A DNA stretch of 64,000 nucleotides, from assembly GCF_036373705.1 (NCBI RefSeq), contig NC_089866.1, positions 20,374,501 to 20,438,500 of the forward strand. Reading direction: 5' to 3'. Shown here in pieces: positions 1-8,024 of this stretch. The position numbers and the translations under genes are program-made. The notes beneath the pieces were generated by a model. The model was given only the letters and a program-made list of their open reading frames with translations, ran no database searches and was not told the DNA's origin. The stretch comes from Amia ocellicauda (taxonomy: Eukaryota > Chordata > Actinopteri > Amiiformes > Amiidae). Position 1 is the first letter of the stretch; every line of letters begins with the position of its first letter.

Positions 1-935
1 TGACCTGGAGTGTATTCGATAAGGAGATCTTTTAAGTAGGGAGGTGCCAGTCCCTTTAGTGCTTTAAATGCTAGTAAGAGAACTTTAAAATCTATTCTGT
101 AGCGCACAGGCAGCCAGTGAAGAGAAGCCAATACTAGAGTGATGTAGTCATGTTTTTTGTTTTAGTTCTGAACTAACTGAAGTGCAGAAAAAGCTCTGTT
201 TGTGCTGCCTGACAGAATGGCATTGCAATAATCAAATCTAGATGGAACAAATGCGTGTATCAATTTCTCACTGTCATTTAATGAGAGGAATTGTCTCAGT
301 CTAGCAATGTTTCTAAGCTGGAGGAAGGAAGATCTCGACACATTCTGAATGTGTAATTCAAAGGATTGATTATGATCACAGATGACATGCAGGTTTCATG
401 ACATCTCTATAGGGGAGAAATTAAAGTTATCATTACTCAGTTTTTCAGTGTATGATGAACAGTTAGATTTTTGTCCCCTAAAATTAGGACTTCTGTTTTA
501 ACAGAATTAAGCATAAGAAAATTACTTGTCAAACAAGTTTTAATCTCAGACAGACAGCAGATTAGTTTTTCTATGTCTATGGTATTGTTAGGATTTACTG
601 ACAGATATAATTGTGTGTCATCTGCGTAACTGTGAAAATTAATATTATGTTGTTGAATGATATCATATATGATAAGGGAGCATGTACAGTGAAAACAGTA
701 TGGGTCCGAGGACTGAGCCCTGAGGTACTCCGTATTTGAGTGTTTTTCATTAATCTGTACATATTGGAGTCTGTTTGACAGATATGATTTAAACCAGCAT
801 AGAACATTGTTAGACAGGCCAACAAGGTTTTCTAAGCGGCGTATCAAGATTTGGTGTTCAATTGTGTCAAAAGCCGCACTTAAGTCTAGTAAAATAATAA
901 CAGTGGTGTGCCCTAAGTCGGAGGACTGAAACACG
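1..935 (-). mobile_element. L2/CR1-type LINE reverse-transcriptase remnant
   Basis: Read on the minus strand, this encodes the second half of a non-LTR retrotransposon ORF2. An open stretch at 437-934 holds the finger/palm block LLDLSAAFDTIEH and the catalytic YADD box (SYADDTQLYL). Further downstream, about 300-130, the translation gives FDYCNAILSG, and about 120-10 gives LHWLPVRYRIDFKVL; both are typical of the C-terminal part of L2/Rex/CR1-like fish LINEs. Frames are broken between these blocks, so the copy is dead. Its 3' end runs off the left edge of the window. The exact clade (L2 versus Rex1/CR1) cannot be settled by eye. Confidence 0.85.
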
Positions 936-1054
936 TGGCTGGGGCAGAAGCAGAAGATTTAAATTTTTCATAAAGATGTTTATCAGTTAAAAAAGCTTGC
1001 AACTGGTTTGCAGCTACTTTCTCTAGAACCTTAGAAAGGAAAGGAGGTCTGAAA

Positions 1055-1885
1055 TATGGCACAACTGTGAATCTGCCTAGACCAGGACATCCTCAAAAAG
1101 TGAGTATCTGGGCAAAAAGGGCTCAGGGAGGCCACCAAGAGGCCTATGGCAACTCTAAAGGAGTTACAGTCTTCCACGGTTGAGCTGGGAGACACTGTGC
1201 ATACTGCAACAATAGCCCGGGTGCTTCACAAAAGTGGCCTTTATGGGAGACCCACATAAAAACTAACACAAATCTTGACAAAAGTTTGCCAGAAGGCATG
1301 TGGGAGACTCTGGGATCAAGTGGAAGAAGATTCAATGGTCTGATGAGACCAAAATAGAGCATTTTGGCCTCAACACTAAGAGCTATGTTTTGCGCAAGCC
1401 TAAAACCGCACATCATCCTGAGAACACCATCCCTACCATGAAGCATGGTGGTGGTAGCATCATGCTCTGGGGATGTTTCTCTGCATCAGGGCCTGGAAAC
1501 CTTGTAAAGTTAGAGGACAAAATAAATGCAGCAAAGTACAGAGAAATCCTAGAAGAAAACCTGCTGAAGTCTGCAAGAGACCTGGGACTTGGGAGAAGAT
1601 TAACCTTCCAGCAGGACAGTGCCCCCAAACATACAGCCAAAGCCACACTGGAGTGGCCCAGTCAAAGCCTGGACCTCAATCCCATTGAGAATATGTGGAA
1701 AGAGTTGAAAATTCAACTTGATGGATCTTGAGCAATTTTGCTAATAATAATGTGCAAAAATAAGCCGGTGTCCAGAAAAGCTGGTAGAGACTTATCCACA
1801 TAGACTCATGGCTGTAATTGCTGCCAAAGGTGCCTCTACCAAATATTGACTGAAGTGGGTGATTACTTATGCATTCAATTATATT
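1055..1885 (+). mobile_element. Degenerate Tc1-like transposon (plus strand)
   Basis: This is a truncated Tc1/mariner copy. The translation at 1300-1731 contains WSDETKIEHF (first catalytic Asp), [24 protein letters not shown] (second Asp) and [15 protein letters not shown] (the Glu of the DD34E triad). The region just upstream, 1055-1290, still resembles the transposase N-terminal half but is frameshifted. Between the second Asp and the Glu, residues are missing (TLEWPSQSLDL follows directly), so the enzyme cannot be functional. The 3' end near 1830-1880 has the usual Tc1 non-coding tail (ATTGCTGCCAAAGGTGCC, then GTGATTACTTATGCATTCAA). Confidence 0.85.
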
Positions 1886-2223
1886 GCCCAAGGGATATTC
1901 AAGGACCTTTCTATACTTTGCTCCATTCATTTTCCCTTCTATCCTGACAAGTGCCCCAGTCTCTGCCGATGGGAAATATCCCCATAACATGATGCTGCCA
2001 CCACCATGCTTCACAGTAGGGATGGTGTTCTTTGGCTGATGTGCTGTGTTGTGTTTGTCCCAAAAACCAGACCACAAAACTTTTTGCACAGTCTTGGTTA
2101 TAAAAACCTGTAGCTCTTGCATAGTTGCCATTGACGTCTTGGTAGCCTCTCTGATCAGTATCCTTTAGTATAATTCAGTTTGGAGGTATGGCCAAATCTA
2201 GGCAGGGTCTAGGTGGTGCCATA
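1886..2223 (-). mobile_element. Older Tc1-like fossil, part 1 (minus strand, interrupted)
   Basis: The minus-strand translation shows transposase pieces: [35 protein letters not shown] and [16 protein letters not shown]. It is a different Tc1 subfamily from the neighbour at 1055-1885. The copy stops at the TA target of the intact element that begins at 2224, and text like that of the same fish Tc1 consensus resumes at 3446. The two parts are best read as one old element split by a younger insertion. Confidence 0.75.
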
Positions 2224-3445
2224 TACACTCACCTAAAGGATTATTAGGAACACCTGTTCAATTTCTCATTAATGCAATTATCTAACCAACCAATCACATG
2301 GCAGTTGCTTCAATGCATTTAGGGGTGTGGTCCTGGTCAAGACAATCTCCTGAACTCCAAACTGAATGTCTGAATGGGAAAGAAAGGTGATTTAAGCAAT
2401 TTTGAGCATGGCATGGTTGTTGGTGCCAGACGGGCCGGTCTGAGTATTTCACAATCTGCTCAGTTACTGGGATTTTCACGCACAACCATTTCTAGGGTTT
2501 ACAAAGAATGGTGTAAAAAGGGAAAAACATCCAGTATGCGGCAGTCCTGTGGGCGAAAATGCCTTGTTGATGCTGGAGGTCAGAGGAGAATGGGCCTGAT
2601 TCAAGCTGATAGAAGAGCAACTTTGACTGAAATAACCACTCGTTACAACCGAGGTATGCAGCAAAGCATTTGTGAAGCCACAACACGTACAACCTTGAGG
2701 CGGATGGGCTACAACAGCAGAAGACCCCACCGGGTACCACTCATCTCCACTACAAACAGGAAAAAGAGGCTACAATTTGCACAAGCTCACCAAAATTGGA
2801 CAGTTGAAGACTGGAAAAATGTTGCCTGGTCTGATGAGTCTCGATTTCTGTTGAGACATTCAGATGCTAGAGTCAGAATTTGGCGTAAACAGAATGAGAA
2901 CATGGATCCATCATGCCTTGTTACCACTGTGCAGGCTGGTGGTGGTGGTGTAATGGTGTGGGGGATGTTTTCTTGGCACACTTTAGGCCCCTTAGTGCCA
3001 ATTGGGCATCGTTTAAATGCCACGGCCTACCTGAGCATTGTTTCTGACCATGTCCATCCCTTTATGACCACCATGTACCCATCCTCTGATGGCTACGTCC
3101 AGCAGGATAATGCACCATGTCACAAAGGTGGAATCATTTCAAATTGGTTTCTTGAACATGACAATGAGTTCACTGTACTAAACTGGCCCCCACAGTCACC
3201 AGATCTCAACCCAATAGAGCATCTTTGGGATGTGGTGGAACGGGAGCTTCGTGCCCTGGATGTGCATCCCACAAATCTCCATCAACTGCAAGATGCTATC
3301 CTATCAATATGGGCCAACATTTCTAAAGAATGCTTTCAGCACCTTGTTGAATCAATGCCACGTAGAATTAAGGCAGTTCTGAAGGCGAAAGGGGGTCAAA
3401 CACAGTATTAGTATGGTGTTCCTAATAATCCTTTAGGTGAGTGTA
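2224..3445 (+). mobile_element. Intact Tc1-like DNA transposon with perfect terminal inverted repeats
   Basis: The element is 1222 bp including TA at both ends. The left repeat (2224-2254) and right repeat (3415-3445) are perfect 31-bp inverted copies; the inner sequence begins CACTCACCTAAAGGATTATT. Flanking TA dinucleotides are the target-site duplication expected for Tc1/mariner. One uninterrupted transposase gene lies inside. Short simple inverted repeats, perfect ends and an open reading frame all point to a young copy. It sits inside an older minus-strand Tc1-like copy. The family resembles one I recall as shared between lampreys and many fishes, for which horizontal transfer has been proposed; that is memory, not tested here. 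Confidence 0.95.
2374..3411 (+). CDS. Tc1-like transposase, full length (345 aa)
   Basis: This single-exon transposase cuts and pastes the surrounding transposon. The N-terminal paired-type helix-turn-helix domain (about residues 5-60) contains AGLSISQSAQLLGFSRTTIS. A second DNA-binding region follows, with TTRTTLRRMGYNSRRP at about 105-120. The DDE catalytic core carries all three acidic residues: Asp in VAWSDESRF (about 153), Asp in [10 protein letters not shown] (about 245) and Glu in PDLNPIEHLWD (about 280). The last two are about 34 residues apart, which defines DD34E. Total length of about 340 aa is normal for the family. The start ATG at 2374 is the first in frame after the left repeat, and the stop at 3409-3411 lies just before the right repeat. 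No frameshift or internal stop is present, so the enzyme may be active. Confidence 0.95.
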   Translation: MGKKGDLSNFEHGMVVGARRAGLSISQSAQLLGFSRTTISRVYKEWCKKGKTSSMRQSCGRKCLVDAGGQRRMGLIQADRRATLTEITTRYNRGMQQSICEATTRTTLRRMGYNSRRPHRVPLISTTNRKKRLQFAQAHQNWTVEDWKNVAWSDESRFLLRHSDARVRIWRKQNENMDPSCLVTTVQAGGGGVMVWGMFSWHTLGPLVPIGHRLNATAYLSIVSDHVHPFMTTMYPSSDGYVQQDNAPCHKGGIISNWFLEHDNEFTVLNWPPQSPDLNPIEHLWDVVERELRALDVHPTNLHQLQDAILSIWANISKECFQHLVESMPRRIKAVLKAKGGQTQY

Positions 3446-3910
3446 CTTCACACTTCTTAATATTCATTGTGACCGTGCTCCAAGAGATATTCAAGGCCTT
3501 TTCAATTGTTTATACCCATGATGACCCTGATCTGTGCCGTTCAACAACTTTGTCCCGGAGTTCTTTTGAAAGCTCCTTTGTGCTCGTAGTTGAGTCTGTG
3601 CTTTGAAATGCACTACCCAGCAGAGGGAACCTCTGGAACTGCTGAATTTATGTGAATCACTTCAATTTAGCACAGGTGGAGGTCACTGTGATTTTGAAGG
3701 CTTATACTTGAGGGGGGTGGACACTTATCCAACCAAAATATTTCAGTTTTTATTTTTAATACATTTTATACAAATTTCTCCTTTTCACCCCGAAGTGGTA
3801 GGGTAGGATGTTTAGATAAATGAAAAAACAACTATTTTCATGTATTTTAATTCTAGATTATAAGGCAACAAAAGATGAACATTTTGGAAGGGGTACTAAT
3901 TTTCAGTTTC
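3446..3910 (-). mobile_element. Older Tc1-like fossil, part 2 (continuation after nested insertion)
   Basis: The text after the intact element matches the non-coding and N-terminal-coding end of a fish Tc1-like consensus in minus orientation: GTGCTCCAAGAGATATTCAA, CAACAACTTTGTCCCGGAG, ATGCACTACCCAGCAGAGGG and a terminal AT-rich segment with GGACACTTATCCAACCAA. No coding capacity remains. The outer end, near 3900, is diffuse, and no clean inverted repeat was found. Confidence 0.65.
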
Positions 3911-4680
3911 AATAAACTTTGGAGAAGTGCTTTTTAAAACGTGAGCTAAAATGTTTTATATTTATTGGGTAGGTTGGCTTCAGGTTCTTTCCCAATCATC
4001 CTCAGGTGTCCTTGATGTGTGAATTTGTAGAGGTGTGACAAAAATACTACAGAGTATAAAAACAACAGCAAACTGAAACAAGCAGGATTCAAATAAATAT
4101 ATATATTCACGTGTTAGCATTCACAATATTTAACACACTCTATAAATTATAAAACCTCTGCCAAAATTACCTAACAGAAAAAGTATGTCCTGGGACTCCT
4201 AAAGTGACTTTAATGTGGTTCAGAGTGTACATCTTGCTTTCTGGGGAATCCAGTTGGCTTGCGGTTATCATGAGCATTGAAACAGGACGTGGTTTCTTGC
4301 AAAGCAGGCCTAGACCATGTCAGCAAAATCAGAAAATCTGTTCTTCATCCCACTCTCAAATATACGTATGTATGGTGCGACCTTGAAAGTCCACTTAGCA
4401 TCTTCACAGTCTTACGTTTCATCTCTAAAGCCAGTGAGTGCCCTGAAGGATATCAGAGCCATCACAAACTGACACAATTCTGTCCGTCACAAAACAACAC
4501 AATTTTGTCTGTCATACAAATCAACACAAAATCAATGGACTCTTACTCACTTCCTGGAAAGCCTGTGTCTTCTGGAGTTCTCAATGACTTAATGTTCTGG
4601 ATGTTAATATTTTATCAATCCAGGAAGACATACTTTTACAGTTTGGTAAAAACATTGGAGGTGCACAAGCTTCATATTTA
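3911..4680. other. Intergenic AT-rich sequence, no gene seen
   Basis: This is AT-rich sequence between the Tc1 cluster and the 3' end of the cytokine gene. Two open stretches (about 4204-4386 and 4277-4681) have no recognisable domain, splice context or coding bias and look like chance ORFs. Confidence 0.6.
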
Positions 4681-5024
4681 GTTTTTATTTGCCAATCATT
4701 AATGGCCAAACAGTGGGAAAATAAATGAATGCAGTGGTGAATCCATATTTGTTCTTACAATATACAGTATATAGTATTTTTAATGTGAATAACAATACAA
4801 TGAGCATGTGCACGTGGCAGTGTTCTCCAGTATCTACATTTCTCTGTTTCTTATAGTCTGTATAAATATGTTTTAAAATATATAGGAATAAATAAACATA
4901 AACTAACAAACAAAAATCAATAATCAGACTAGGAGATGGGAAAATGCAAAACAAACATTATGTAAATGTATTAGTGTGCTACAAACTCCAGAAATTATAT
5001 ATATATATAATATATATAAATATG

Positions 5025-5042
5025 TAAATAAATAAATAAATA
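5025..5042 (-). promoter_or_regulatory. AU-rich element in 3' untranslated region of the cytokine gene
   Basis: On the minus strand this reads as four overlapping ATTTA pentamers (TATTTATTTATTTATTTA). It starts about 160 nt after the cytokine stop codon at 5201. Such clustered AUUUA pentamers are the class II instability signals of short-lived cytokine mRNAs. The stretch borders a tetranucleotide microsatellite, so it may partly be a by-product of repeat drift. Confidence 0.45.
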
Positions 5043-5078
5043 CATACATACATACATACATACATACATACATACATC
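5041..5078. repeat. (TACA)n tetranucleotide microsatellite
   Basis: Nine near-perfect TACA units lie within the predicted 3' untranslated region of the cytokine gene. A second, shorter run of the same unit is at about 5105-5124. Confidence 0.9.
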
Positions 5079-5200
5079 AAACAATCAATCATAATAAAAT
5101 AAATACATGCATACATACATACATGAATTGGCACTGATACAAGGTAACTTGTTTTTTGAAGTAAAGAGAGTCAGACACTGGAAAATCATTCTGTTTACAT

Positions 5201-6853
5201 TCATTTTAAGTTGCACAGCCACTGTATGAGCAGTTTAATCACTTTATAACCAAGAACTTTCTTGTCCCAGGTGTTCGTGCATACCTTTATCTGAACATTC
5301 TGACAAGCTTTGGGTTCGGTGTTTAATTTTTCCATTACTTTTTTGATAGCGTTAAAATTCTGAAGAAGCTCCAGCTCAGGACTGAGCTCCTGCAGGCTGT
5401 CCTTGATAGCATTGAGGTATCTGTTGAACACACAGATAGTCCTGTCCTTCGCTGTGGTATTTAGTGTAAGTCCTGCCACCTGTAAATCACTGTCCGGAAA
5501 GACAGCAAAGTTGACCTGTGTCTGGAAAAATATATATATATATATATGCACATATTATTACTACATAACAAAGACGACAACAACAATAATCATAACAATA
5601 ATAATGTTTTTAGTATTTATTTCTTGTAAAAAAGAAGAAGAAGATTAATAAATTGTATATTTACAGGTGACGTTTGGTTAAACAGATGAACCACACATAT
5701 TCACTGTCCAATGTTAATGTTAGGTTGTGTATGTATACTTTCTTGCATTGTTCTGCAATTGTTTCATTTTTTTAAGTATGCTTTTTGGTTGGTTTGTTTA
5801 TTTATTTTTTACCAACTCATGAGCTATATTTGGAGTTTGTGTTAAATACAAGATATTAACAACAGGTGGATAGAAACTCTATTTCTACTTACATACATCT
5901 CCAGTAAATCTTCAGCCACTGAAATAGTAATATTTATATCCCTTTTTGAGAAGTGTGTGACAGATGCAGAGAAGGGAAGACACAATGACAGAACCAGCAG
6001 ATATACCCCTGCACAGAGAGAACAAATGTATACGGGTTATACATACATTTTGCATTACCACAGTGTCATTTTGTTTTAAGTTAATTGTAATAAAATGTTG
6101 CCACAATGTTGTTTGGTTAGGGGCAGTCCCCAATGCTCTGAAAGACTGCCAAAACCCAGTTAAAAGGTATAAACTGTAAAGTGATGTTAAGAATTTGTTT
6201 TCAAAAGAATAACTAATCTAAAGAGTAGAAAAAAGTACTTAACATAACTATATAAGAAAAAATGTAAGTAAGGAAGTATACTTATTATTGTGTGGGAGGC
6301 GGTGACCATTTTTAACAATGTATCCTGTCATGAACTAACCCAATTTATGACATTTTTCACACTTTAAGGAGTTAAATTACCAAAGGAAACCATATCTTTG
6401 AGTATCAGCTCAGTATATCAATGTGTGTGGGTACAGTATCTAATGATTAAGCCAATTGCAAGTTGTGTTTTGTTTCAGATGTGAGTTTAGATGTAGAAAA
6501 CCATGAGAGAAATGGTTTAACACCTTTGTCTACAGATACTAAGTGAGCAACAGTTTGGTATTTGGGGTTAAGGTGAAAGATTAAACTGAAAAAGAATAAC
6601 ACTAATTCCTTTCAAAACACTAGAGTGGCTTTTCAATAGCTTTGAACTACAGCCAGTTTGACAAAAGGAAAAAAATGTCAATTAAACAAGACAATGGAGA
6701 TTTTTTTTTTCCTTCAAAGAAAATCTGTTCTGTATTAAGAAAAAGTAAAATAATACACATGATAATATATATTAACATACATACAGTCATACACACATAT
6801 GTATATATGGGTGTGTTTAAAGTGGCAGAATTCTTACCTGTTGTATGGTCCAT
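5201..6853 (-). CDS. il31: Secreted four-helix cytokine, candidate fish interleukin-31
   Basis: The gene has three exons on the minus strand: 6838-6853 (16 nt), 5893-6008 (116 nt) and 5521-5201 (321 nt with stop). All introns are GT-AG with phases 1 and 0, and the joined frame is 150 aa. It starts MDHTTGVYLL and has a hydrophobic signal peptide to about residue 20. Helix A is about 30-46, helix B about 70-90, helix C about 93-110 and helix D about 127-149 (ending VIKLLIQWLCNL). The mature chain has four Cys (74, 117, 125, 147) and N-glycosylation sites at Asn31 and Asn65. A tiny first exon plus two larger exons is the layout of LIF/OSM/IL31-type cytokines. RYLNAIKDSL (78-87) resembles AYLKTIRQLD of human IL31. 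The gene lies head-to-head with LRRC43, as IL31 does in mammals. The family call rests on synteny and architecture, because overall identity is low. Other IL-6-family members remain possible. Confidence 0.65.
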
Positions 6854-6924
6854 TGTGCTGGATATGTGCTCTGACAGTGTGCCAAGGTGAGAAAAAATGA
6901 CTGAAGGTTTAATGTCTGGGCCCA

Positions 6925-6932
6925 TATTTATA
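6925..6932 (-). promoter_or_regulatory. TATA box of the cytokine gene
   Basis: The minus strand reads TATAAATA about 75 nt upstream of the start codon at 6853. This spacing leaves a short 5' untranslated region, typical of inducible cytokine genes. No competing TATA-like sequence is closer. Confidence 0.5.
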
Positions 6933-6964
6933 TTCAAAACTGGGACTTTTTAAGAAGGGATTTA

Positions 6965-6971
6965 TGAGTCA
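6965..6971. promoter_or_regulatory. AP-1 consensus site upstream of the cytokine TATA box
   Basis: TGAGTCA is a perfect AP-1 (Fos/Jun) site about 35 bp upstream of the TATA box. AP-1 control is common for T-cell and mast-cell cytokines. A 7-bp match can occur by chance, so position is the main support. Confidence 0.35.
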
Positions 6972-7860
6972 AAGTGTTTTTTCCTTATTTTTTGAAAATT
7001 ATTCATGAATAAACCAGTAAACCATAGCTATTATATATCTGCCCACAATCAAACTTTCCTCTTAGCAGCATCGGTAATATGTAGATAATATCACAGATTC
7101 TAGGTCTAATGACGTTTGACACTAACAGAATAATGAGAATTTCACATTTTTGGTTTATTGAAGTAAAGAGCATTCTTTTTGGGGAGTTCCTCAATGAAAG
7201 AATACATTATTTCAGATGAATGTGATCATAATTTCCAGCAGTAATCCTAACTTCCCCTCCCCCAATAGATGATTGTGCACATTCTCTATCTGCTATGTTG
7301 GAGTGGAGTACTCTTAAAAAGTAGCAGGCTAAACAAATTAAACCATTCAAAAGTTTGCTGATAGTGCCTTTATCCAATTGAATTAGATTTAATAAAATAT
7401 AAAATTAAAATTAAAATTATTAATATTACTAACCAAAACAAAATGAGAAGTTACAAATGTGTTTAAAAACAAATCCTTTACCAATATAATCTTGCCCGAG
7501 ACATTGTACCTTTCATTACCACCCATTGATGCCGCCGAAATCTGCAGGAGCCATACAGTTTAAAAGCAGGACAATAAAGTAAGACATTTGGTTTAAAAGA
7601 TGCCTGCCTTGCCCATTGTTAGGATTTTGCTCCATTTGGCAACCTCAAATAACCTGAAATAAATTCTAACATTCCAAACTCTAACTCTAGATCTACATTT
7701 TTGCGATTATGTTGCCAGTTTAGTGATGTGGTGGATTATGTTACATATTACGGTAAAAACTATGTGATTTGTCACTAGTGATGGGTTAGTAGCCAATACT
7801 GCCATTGAAACCCTGCATACAGAAGTCATAGTCTGCCTTTCATTCACAGCTCCTTCCCAG
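6972..7860. other. Intergenic region between divergent cytokine gene and LRRC43
   Basis: The two start codons are 1.17 kb apart on opposite strands. Apart from the promoter-proximal sites listed separately, the stretch is AT-rich and shows no ORF with recognisable content. Confidence 0.6.
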
Positions 7861-7902
7861 TGGAAGTGCAGACCGTGTCAGAGTCAGGGAACGGTTACTC
7901 CC

Positions 7903-7915
7903 GTTACTTAGCAAC
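7903..7915 (+). promoter_or_regulatory. RFX X-box upstream of LRRC43
   Basis: GTTACTTAGCAAC matches the RFX X-box pattern of two inverted half-sites (GTTAC and GCAAC) with a short spacer. It lies 110 bp upstream of the LRRC43 start codon. RFX factors drive motile-cilium genes, and LRRC43 orthologues are expressed in ciliated tissue as far as I know, so site and gene fit each other. Confidence 0.55.
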
Positions 7916-8024
7916 CTCTGAGGACAGGCCTGTTGTAAACTGAGAGTAAACAGCAGGAGACACATAGATATATTGCATTTTGTTTGTTTGTTTTACTGGT
8001 TGATACTTTCTGAACTATTCTGGG

